Assembly: GCF_020026305.1 (NCBI RefSeq)
Contig: NZ_CP075691.1
Coordinates: 8,611,415 to 8,675,414, forward strand
Direction of reading: 5' to 3'
Length of the DNA: 64,000 nt
Origin: Streptomyces sp. 135
GTDB lineage: Bacteria > Actinomycetota > Actinomycetes > Streptomycetales > Streptomycetaceae
A model generated the notes under the pieces. The model searched no databases. It had not been told where the DNA came from and saw only the letters and a program-made list of their open reading frames with translations. The position numbers and the translations under genes were made by a program. Every line of letters starts with the position of its first letter. The first letter of the stretch is position 1. Below are positions 59,801 through 64,000 of the stretch, piece after piece.

Positions 59801-61862
59801 GAGCGGTGTGCAGGTCGCGCACGGCTACCACGGCCGCCCCGAGGAGACCGCGGCCCGCTTCGTCGACGACGGCACCGGCATGGTGCACTACCGCACCGGC
59901 GACCTCGCCCGCTGGCGCTCGGACGGCACCTTGGAGTACCGGGGCCGGGCCGACGACCAGGTCAAGATCAGGGGACACCGCGTCGAACCCGCCGAGCTGC
60001 ACAGCGCGTTGACCTCCCTGCCCGACGTCAAGGACGCGGCCGTCGTGCCGCGCCGCGACGCGCACGGCGACATGGAACTCGTCGCGTACGTCGTCCCGAG
60101 ACGCGCCGGGACCGACCTGGCCCGGCTCCGGTCCGCGCTCGCCGCCGAACTCCCCGACCACCTGGTCCCGGGCCGCTGGGTGGCGCTGGAGCGGCTGCCG
60201 GTCAACACCTCGGGCAAGCTCGACCGGCGCGGCCTCCCGGATCCCGAGACGGCGGACGCCCCGCACGTCTCGGGCGCTGAACCCGCCACCGCCCGGGAGA
60301 AGTCCCTGCACGAGCTCTGGTGCGCCGAACTCGGCACCCGGTCCCTGCCCGTCGACCGCTCCTTCTTCCAGCTGGGCGGGCACTCGCTCGGCGCGATCCG
60401 GCTGCTGCACCGCATGGCCGAGGAGCTGGACCTGCACCTGTCGATGGCGGACTTCTTCCGTACGCCGACGATCAGGGGCCTGGCGGCACGGGGCGGTGGC
60501 GGGAGCACGGACCCGGACGAGGCGGTCGCCGCCGCCGTCCCCTTGACCTCCAGCCTGCGCCGACTGTGGCGACGCCACCACGGGCGCGCCGACCCGGCCG
60601 TCTACAACGTCACCCACCGCCTCGACCTGCAAGGGGAGTTGGACCCCCGCCACTTGGAGCAGGCGCTGTCGGCCCTCGTCGCCCGGCACGACGCGTTGCG
60701 CGCCCGGTGCGTCGAGCGGGCCGGGCAGCAGCTCTTCGAGGTGCTTGCCGCGGTACCGGTGCAGGTGCCGGTCACCGATCTGACCGCACACGGCGACGAC
60801 GCCGGGGCCGTCGCCGACTGGTGCCGGAGCGAGGCGTCGCGGCCCTTCGCGCTGCACCGGGCCCCGCTCTTCCGCTTCCGCCTGGCCCGCCTCGCCGCGG
60901 ACCGCTGGGTCCTGCTGGCCGTACTGAACCACGCGATCTGCGACGGCTGGTCGATGACCGTGCTCTGGCAGGAGCTGCAGGAGCTGTACAACGCCGCCTG
61001 CCGGCACACCGCTCCCGAACTCCAGCCGCCCGCAGCACAGTTCACGGACGTGGCGCGCGCCGAGCACGCTCTCGCTCCCGACCGGCGTCGGGTCCTGGAG
61101 GAGTACTGGCGCCGTGAACTCGGCGGGGCGCGGCTGACGTTGGACCTTCCCTACGACCATCCCCGCCCGGCCGCTCTGTCGGGAGGCGGCGCGCTGCACA
61201 CCCTCACCCTTGAGGAGGGCACGGCCGCGCTGGTCGCCGAGACGGCGGCGGGCCTGGGCACCACTCCGTACGTGATGTGGGCGGCCGCCTTCGCCGCCTG
61301 GGCCGCGTCCGTGTGCGGCGGCCCCGACGACGTCGTCCTCGCCGCCTCCAGCGCCAACCGCGCCAAGCCGGGCCGCGAGGGAGTCGTCGGGTTCATCGGT
61401 GACGCCGTACTCCTGCGGGCCCGGATCGGTGACGCCGGCGTCTTCGCGGACCTGGTGGACCAGCTGGGCGGCACGCTGTTCAGGGCGCTCGACCACCAGG
61501 ACCTGCCATTGAGCGAGGTGGCCGGGCTGTTGGAGGAGCGCCTCAGCTCCGCGCTCTTCCCCACGGTGCTGTTCACGGTGGTGACCGCCCGGCCGCCCGC
61601 CCTGGAGCTGCACCGTCTGTCCTCCGCCGTCGAAGGTGTCGCCGTGCGCGCGGCGGCCCGCAATGAGCTGTACGTCGTCGTGCATCCCGGACCGGAGAAG
61701 ACGACGCTCACCTTCGAATACTCGACGGACCTGTTCGCCCCCGCGACCATCGAGGCCTGGATGTCCGACTTCGCCCGGCTCCTGTCGCTGGCGGTGTCCG
61801 ACCCGAGGACCCCCATGGCGTCGCTCGTGGCGAAGCGACGAAGCGTCAGGGAGGAGGTCTGA
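50862..61862 (+). CDS. Hybrid FAAL-PKS-monooxygenase-NRPS megasynthase (3666 aa)
   Basis: Domain order by motif. Fatty acyl-AMP ligase ~15-575 (LMLSSGSTGAPKAVRLTH). ACP1, attachment Ser618 (GLTSVQL). KS ~683-1117, Cys859 in TACSTSL plus EAHGTGT and GHLDSCAG. AT ~1205-1567, Ser1316 in GHSVGEY; RAFH at the specificity site points to malonyl. ACP2, Ser1646 (GADSLSL). Pro-rich linker to ~1825. Luciferase-like flavin monooxygenase ~1826-2163. C1 ~2185-2613 with HHIAFDS (His2314). A ~2633-3127 with YTSGSTGRPKG; hand-read code D-I-Q-Y-V-C-Q-I-V-K, substrate not assignable. PCP, Ser3175 (GGHSLGA). C2 ~3226-3647 with NHAICDG (catalytic His3357 kept). No KR, DH, ER, aminotransferase or thioesterase. 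Expected chemistry: fatty acid activation, one extension to a beta-ketoacyl chain, possible alpha-oxygenation, one amino acid, C2-mediated release. ATG 50862 has AAGGGGG upstream. Confidence 0.93.
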   Translation: MTRVRGQALCRGPEPELDGDDPRDAVRALLGAAAAGEAVGVVTVGPEGRAETQTYPQLLDRARRFLTGLRAQGVRPGDTVVLCGLSLDVFFPAFWGCVLGGAVPVAIADPPAAGSVAAERLRHTRALLKDPLVLTDAPGAAALAGLDQGEQVVVAADFLRHPQSYDRHEPKAADTALLMLSSGSTGAPKAVRLTHAGLADFAASTRRTLPVRAGDTFVNWLPLDHSGAFLLYHVLPVFAGCANVHTPTRAVLTDPLRWLDLLHEYRAQHGWAPTFAYQLVADALAEQTHRHWDLSGLTSLVCGGEQITLPVLRAFLDATSDFGVRERHLVPVWGMAETVTAITYGRLDRPGTVHRLVKSSLGGELRSADADTPDSECVTFVAAGSPAHGTSLRVVDDGGRPLEGGRIGQLQVHSPMRLTPGYVDNPDADASAYPEGGDWLATGDLAFLAEGQVVITGRRKDVIILNGNNVYAHEIEAAAATVPGVRVGEVAACGIPDAGRGTERLAVFFVGRGDEEDARITRQVKAELFTCLGLTATHVLPVPAERFPRTPAGKVRRTELRDRFIEEGLRAAPRAAAAPPGAGDRSDDTGRAVREELAAVLGGPAPVHLPFYELGLTSVQLLRLRGRLEERLGRAIADTAVFEHPTADALTEHLSAHLAEQPTPPRTGHARQPEEAGRGADQRVAIIGMALRFPGADSPDAYWQNLRDGVDCLTVFDEGRLRAAGLTAEQAAAADRVPVAGVLDGALDFDTDFFGLTPKEARLTHPAHRLFLECCHRALEDGGYALPQQDTRIGVFAGSGMHLYDHQQTGSPSYADADADGDPVTGMQSTIGQQPDFVATRVAYRLDLTGPAIGVQTACSTSLVAVHLAAQALLTGDADVALAGAAAVHLPQETGYRSHPDSILSPTGRCRAFGADADGTVGGNGVAAVLLKRLDRALADGDTVHAVILGSAVNNDGARKAGYTAPGMAGQVAVVRDALRRAAVPADTVTYVEAHGTGTPLGDPVEFEALGRALGEDTGRTAFCAVGSVKPAIGHLDSCAGMAGLIKTVLMLRHRTLVPTLHLTHPNPRLRLEDGPLSLATELRTWTVPDGTPRRAGVSALGVGGTNAHVILEQAPARRPRATSSRPALVPVSARDAQALGELTALLSDRLRNAPDTGPADVAATMGRGRPHRAARTAVVGADAGELARALEQPPAALSPFGPLTFAFPGQGSARAGMARGIYDAFAEARSVVDRCERLYADEFGGTLLPLLLGESGTGDMASTGDSGGADGGADGDADQVWPTEVAQPALFAHQAALLAVWRACGVRPAMVLGHSVGEYAALHAGGALSVDDGLRLTARRGHLMQRNSPPGTMLAVRTDPTTAQRVAEASGAEVAVVNGPRSQVLSGTPEALDEAARLLERDGIRWRPLPVDRAFHSAGLDAALSAFRASAADVSYAPLRVPLVSCLDGEVRPAGWTPDASYLCAQARQPVRFDLALATAAAWGQGGFVELGAGDTLRGLGRHCLPESRWLRGQGEGSGAAVQQRGMLHSLGELYRAGTDLDWSALARGGGRIPLPGHPLRRREVAPARISAAAGDTAARDTMTPGTTASDTAVPVAHAAPDEPILVLPDAAPLLGIREMTADQLGADIADVTPDRSFFELGADSLSLMGMAKELDRRYGVRVPVREFFDTADTPRKLADRVAQRQAEATGLPPRTATSALEPEPTPRPAQAPPAPEAPALPQSGPAGASPDLHDLFAQQLELTRHLIDQVTGVVNRQTAALAAARPAPPAAPAEPLTVPAAPPERPVPTAPPVHAVPATTPPVSDLPATTPPVSDLPATTDAPDFSLYFFGDYPDDAAHDKYALIMRAADFADQHGFHALWFPERHFNSFGALFPNPSVLAAALAARTRRVRLHAGSVVLPLHHPVRVAEEWSVVDNISGGRAGLCFASGWHSTDFALAPDAFGRHREAMYEQLETVRRLWSGEAITLTGGDGEPVDVQLHPRPLQAQPPLYVAVVGNPESYRRAAANDLGVVTNLMAQTVEQLAENIALYRRTRAEHGLDPAAGRVVVLVHTYLDQDAARARAEAYRPFVSYLRSSLSLFDQVTNSLGFDVDLANTPEDDVEFLLGRAYERYCDTRALIGDESTAAETVSRLRAAGADEIACFVDFGVPADKVLAALPLLDGLRSRRRDAEAEGNARPGGRRPLTPAQRRIWFLEQLRPGTSMYHEPKAIRLDGALNTDALCWALQKVADRHAALRTVFRDADGTPYRQVLERITLDCPVDDHTGAGEEEALRAAMATEGRRILDLREGPPLAVRLLRLAPERHLLFLLAHHIAFDSSSTEVFTRDLAAYYRSWPDGEPRLPALHDDITEDVPDPATAAESLEFWRRELADVPDLDLPADRPRPPERTGEGASLTYTWDAELTEGIKKFAASQRATVFMALTGAIGAVLGRFAGQDHFALGTAVAARPEGAEHAVGLFLDTVPLHLDLSGDPDFATLLRRVRNTSTTAYEHRALPFDELVGALAPRRDPGRNPLFQVMVEYEQEAEVDFDPPRLAATLLDVPSERAPFDLSIYLTHHRAGLRFMVEYDTALFDASTVRRFVEYVEQLLRRALEAPDVPVAELTAPSPTDRGTLARWGGLGEQAPSGPASLHGLFEKQARSEPAALALIGDERAVSYGELEVRANRMAHRLRRLGADRGERVAVLLPRGPELISALLAVLKSGAAYLPLDPSAPTRRLSGLLTDGRPVLLLTCATVLARHPDLAAHAPGVLLAETSDNSDNSDDSDTTLPDTPPDVEVRPEDPAYCIYTSGSTGRPKGVVVPHRGPAALVRGQVARHRPLRTLQWTSPAFDISVQEIFTTLASGAALVLIDDEVRHDPAVLTRTLRHHEVQRLYMPSTPLRYVMDTAPELPALREVVQCGEPLQVTAALQRFLAGHPRCVLYNQYGPTETSIVVTSHRVAPEGEEWPPIGTPVPGAHIRLVAPDGREVPVGAVGEIHVSGVQVAHGYHGRPEETAARFVDDGTGMVHYRTGDLARWRSDGTLEYRGRADDQVKIRGHRVEPAELHSALTSLPDVKDAAVVPRRDAHGDMELVAYVVPRRAGTDLARLRSALAAELPDHLVPGRWVALERLPVNTSGKLDRRGLPDPETADAPHVSGAEPATAREKSLHELWCAELGTRSLPVDRSFFQLGGHSLGAIRLLHRMAEELDLHLSMADFFRTPTIRGLAARGGGGSTDPDEAVAAAVPLTSSLRRLWRRHHGRADPAVYNVTHRLDLQGELDPRHLEQALSALVARHDALRARCVERAGQQLFEVLAAVPVQVPVTDLTAHGDDAGAVADWCRSEASRPFALHRAPLFRFRLARLAADRWVLLAVLNHAICDGWSMTVLWQELQELYNAACRHTAPELQPPAAQFTDVARAEHALAPDRRRVLEEYWRRELGGARLTLDLPYDHPRPAALSGGGALHTLTLEEGTAALVAETAAGLGTTPYVMWAAAFAAWAASVCGGPDDVVLAASSANRAKPGREGVVGFIGDAVLLRARIGDAGVFADLVDQLGGTLFRALDHQDLPLSEVAGLLEERLSSALFPTVLFTVVTARPPALELHRLSSAVEGVAVRAAARNELYVVVHPGPEKTTLTFEYSTDLFAPATIEAWMSDFARLLSLAVSDPRTPMASLVAKRRSVREEV
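56256..56328 (+). repeat. 30-bp tandem repeat in the megasynthase linker
   Basis: Two perfect 30-bp units (56256-56285, 56286-56315) plus a 13-bp partial third encode TTPPVSDLPA repeats in the Pro-rich linker between ACP2 and the monooxygenase domain. Unit length is a multiple of three, so changes in copy number only vary linker length. Confidence 0.85.
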
Positions 61863-61885
61863 CCGGGGAGGGTCCCGGGGGGCGG

Positions 61886-62308
61886 TCAGGCGGTCAGGCG
61901 GGCGATCTCCTTCGGATCGAGGCCGGTCAGCTGGGCGATGCGCTGCGCCGGCATCCCCGCGGTCAGGGCCCGGTGCACGAGGGCCTCCCAGTCCTGGGTC
62001 GTCTCCCGGAACGCGAGCAGTTCGCTCTCCAGGTCCGTGACGGCTTGAGGCGCGCACTCCTGCTGGACCTTCAGCGCCTCCTCCTCGCTCAGCGGCACCG
62101 GCAGCCGCTCGGCGTCCTCCGGGATGAGCGCCTGTGCATCGGCGGGCAGGATTCTGACCTGTTCCGAGGACAGGGAGACCTCGTGGGCTTGCAACCAGCC
62201 CTGCACAGCTGGAGTTTCCGTGCATTCCAAGGCGCCGACGGCGGCGAGGGCCGCTCCCAGTCGAGGGTGCCGGTCGGGAAGGAGGAACAGGTATGCGTCA
62301 TCGGCCAT
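61886..62308 (-). CDS. Hypothetical protein
   Basis: A 140-residue acidic protein, MADDAYLFLLPDRHPRLGAALAAVGALE at the start. The middle is rich in Glu and Pro (IPEDAERLPVPLSEEEALKVQQECAPQ), and the C-terminus (MPAQRIAQLTGLDPKEIARLTA) reads like a helix-turn-helix, although it lacks a recognisable full DNA-binding domain. It is convergent with the megasynthase and divergent from gdhA. I know similar actinobacterial hypotheticals but no function; a link to the megasynthase is unlikely. Confidence 0.7.
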   Translation of the reverse strand: MADDAYLFLLPDRHPRLGAALAAVGALECTETPAVQGWLQAHEVSLSSEQVRILPADAQALIPEDAERLPVPLSEEEALKVQQECAPQAVTDLESELLAFRETTQDWEALVHRALTAGMPAQRIAQLTGLDPKEIARLTA

Positions 62309-62464
62309 CGCGGGATATCGCCTTCTCGTTCGTACGTCAGCCGGGCACCGATGCCGGGCTCAAGCGAACACGTTCCCGGCGGTCGGCCGGTTCACTCAGA
62401 CCTACTGACCCCATAAGTGACGGCCGAGCAGGCCGGAAGCACCCGGCGGCCCGGTCTCGCATCG

Positions 62465-62518
62465 TGGTCACTCTCTGGACCGAGGGGCTGGTCACTGTGT
62501 TTACATGCGCGTCATACT
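62465..62518 (+). promoter_or_regulatory. Candidate activator sites and -10 box upstream of gdhA
   Basis: TGGTCACT occurs twice (62465-62472 and 62489-62496, 24 bp apart), the second where a -35 would be relative to CATACT at 62513-62518. The region (TGTGTTTACATG) is AT-rich for this genome. No clear -35 exists, consistent with activator dependence. The rest of 62309-62635 shows no gene. Confidence 0.35.
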
Positions 62519-62635
62519 TGCGGCTTGCGCGTCCCGCGCACGGCAATGGCGCCGAGCGCTCCGACCGGGCTGCACCGGAGCGAGCGGCGTCCCTGACCGG
62601 ATCGCCGGTGTCAGCCGTGCCAGAAAGGGCCCCCT

Positions 62636-64000
62636 TTGACCACGCGACCCGATTCGAAGTCAGCGCTGCCGGCGCTCTCGCAGCTGCTCACCGAGATCGA
62701 ACACCGCAACCCGGCCCAGCCGGAGTTCCACCAGGCCGCCCGTGAGGTGTTGGAGACGCTGGCGCCGGTCATCGCGGCCCACCCCGAGTACGCCGAAGCC
62801 GGGCTGATCGAGCGGCTGTGCGAACCGGAGCGGCAGATCGTCTTCCGGGTGCCGTGGCAGGACGACCGCGGTCGCGTGCGGGTCAACCGCGGCTTCCGGG
62901 TGGAGTTCAACAGCGCGCTCGGCCCGTACAAGGGCGGCCTGCGCTTCCACCCGTCGGTGAACCTCGGCGTCATCAAGTTCCTGGGCTTCGAGCAGATCTT
63001 CAAGAACGCGCTGACGGGCCTCGGTATCGGCGGCGGCAAGGGCGGCAGCGACTTCGACCCGCGCGGACGCAGCGACACGGAAGTCATGCGCTTCTGTCAG
63101 TCGTTCATGACGGAGCTGTACCGGCACATCGGCGAGCACACGGACGTACCCGCGGGCGACATCGGCGTCGGCGGCCGGGAGATCGGCTACCTGTTCGGCC
63201 AGTACCGGCGCATCACCAACCGCTGGGAGGCGGGCGTCCTCACCGGCAAGGGCCGGAACTGGGGCGGCTCCCAGATCCGTCCGGAGGCGACCGGATACGG
63301 CAACGTCCTCTTCACGGCGGCGATGCTGCGCGAGCGCGGCGAGACCCTCGAAGGGCGGACGGCGGTCGTCTCCGGCTCCGGGAACGTCGCCATCTACACC
63401 ATCGAGAAGCTGGCCGCGCTCGGCGCCAACGCCGTGACCTGTTCGGACTCCTCCGGCTACGTGGTCGATGAGAAGGGCATCGACCTGGACCTCCTCAAGC
63501 AGGTCAAGGAGGTCGAACGCGCCCGCGTGGACACCTACGCCGAGCGCCGCGGCGCCTCGGCCCGCTTCGTGCCGGGCAGGCGGGTCTGGGAAGTACCGGC
63601 CGACATCGCACTGCCGTCGGCCACGCAGAACGAGCTGGACGCCGACGACGCCACCGTTCTGATCCGGGGCGGCGTGAAGGCGGTCTCGGAGGGCGCCAAC
63701 ATGCCGACGACACCCGAGGCCGTACGCCTTTTCCAGCAGGCGGGTGTCTCCTTCGGGCCAGGGAAGGCGGCCAACGCGGGCGGCGTCGCGGTCAGCGCGT
63801 TGGAGATGGCCCAGAACCACGCCCGTACGTCGTGGTCGGCGGAGCGCGTCGAAGAGGAACTGACGCGCATCATGAACGACATCCACAGCACGTGCCACGA
63901 GACCGCGGAGCGCTACGGCGCCCCCGGTGACTACGTGACGGGCGCGAACATCGCGGGCTTCGAGCGGGTGGCGGACGCGATGTCCGCCCAGGGCGTCATC
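62636..64000 (+). CDS. gdhA: NADP-type glutamate dehydrogenase (3' end cut by the window)
   Basis: 455 codons are visible; family members are about 450-460 residues, so only a few codons are missing. It forms glutamate from 2-oxoglutarate and ammonium. Motifs: PYKGGLRFHPSVNLGVIKFLGFEQIFKNALTGL with the catalytic lysines in KGGLRF and GGGKGGSDFDPRG, PAGDIGVGGREIGYLFGQY, the cofactor motif VVSGSGNVAIYTIEKL, and KAANAGGVAVSALEMAQN near the end. The length and the GDIGVG run are of the hexameric NADP class. The best start is TTG 62636 (TTRPDSKSALPALSQLL), with AAAGGG 6 nt upstream; no ATG or GTG fits the family N-terminus. Confidence 0.95.
   Translation, partial: MTTRPDSKSALPALSQLLTEIEHRNPAQPEFHQAAREVLETLAPVIAAHPEYAEAGLIERLCEPERQIVFRVPWQDDRGRVRVNRGFRVEFNSALGPYKGGLRFHPSVNLGVIKFLGFEQIFKNALTGLGIGGGKGGSDFDPRGRSDTEVMRFCQSFMTELYRHIGEHTDVPAGDIGVGGREIGYLFGQYRRITNRWEAGVLTGKGRNWGGSQIRPEATGYGNVLFTAAMLRERGETLEGRTAVVSGSGNVAIYTIEKLAALGANAVTCSDSSGYVVDEKGIDLDLLKQVKEVERARVDTYAERRGASARFVPGRRVWEVPADIALPSATQNELDADDATVLIRGGVKAVSEGANMPTTPEAVRLFQQAGVSFGPGKAANAGGVAVSALEMAQNHARTSWSAERVEEELTRIMNDIHSTCHETAERYGAPGDYVTGANIAGFERVADAMSAQGVI

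Noticed and set aside
56313..62225. A 1970-codon minus-strand open frame opposite the megasynthase
   Set aside because: High-GC third positions suppress stops on the opposite strand. The predicted protein has no domain, while the plus strand gives a full set of catalytic motifs.

Overview
The window reads as chromosomal DNA of a Streptomyces or a close relative. GC is very high, with a strong third-position GC bias, GTG and TTG starts are frequent, and there are family-typical genes: a CseB/CseC-like two-component pair, DUF5133, DUF6131 and LPFR-motif small proteins, a clade-2 catalase, an ECF41 sigma factor with its usual neighbours, an iron box, and many TetR, GNAT and MFS genes. No rRNA, tRNA, CRISPR array, insertion sequence or phage gene was found. 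Family names are assigned by eye from sequence motifs; no database search was run.

Layout. 1-9 kb: a PHP-domain protein, a three-gene PaoABC-like molybdenum hydroxylase operon, a flavin-nucleotide-binding protein, a VOC protein, a secreted tripeptidyl-aminopeptidase-like hydrolase, an anti-sigma-type ATPase and an RNase H with a C-terminal zinc motif. 9.0-12.1 kb: a four-gene operon in which every junction overlaps by 4 nt. It starts with a 60-residue peptide gene, followed by two unrecognised proteins and a beta-lactamase-fold hydrolase. 12.6-25.6 kb: a TOPRIM protein, a 5'-truncated iron redox enzyme gene, small stress-type proteins, the catalase, a CseBC-like two-component system, two endonuclease/exonuclease/phosphatase proteins, and an ECF41 module (sigma factor, AhpD-like and SnoaL-like genes) with a probable autoregulatory promoter.

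26-38 kb is a set of small regulator-effector units. They include a cytochrome P450 lacking the ExxR arginine, an HxlR/MFS pair with clear operators, a TetR/TetX-like pair with three palindromic operators and a heptanucleotide array, a TetR/hydrolase pair, an ABC exporter and several acetyltransferases. 38-46 kb carries a decayed VWA-domain gene, a stand-alone MurE-like ligase divergent from a PEP-mutase/isocitrate-lyase protein, and an iron-box-controlled siderophore ABC locus whose binding-protein gene is broken and fused to the ATPase gene. 46-49.5 kb holds a ZIP transporter, a GNAT, an SDR and a secreted peptidoglycan-binding protein.

49.5-61.9 kb is the most striking region: an MFS gene followed 17 bp later by an 11-kb gene for a 3666-residue hybrid megasynthase with the order FAAL-ACP-KS-AT-ACP-(luciferase-like monooxygenase)-C-A-PCP-C. 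It should start on a fatty acid, extend once with a malonyl-type unit, possibly oxygenate, add one amino acid and end with a condensation domain instead of a thioesterase. The window closes with NADP-type glutamate dehydrogenase, cut by the right edge. The two best candidates for undescribed systems are the megasynthase and the peptide-headed coupled operon at 9-12 kb.
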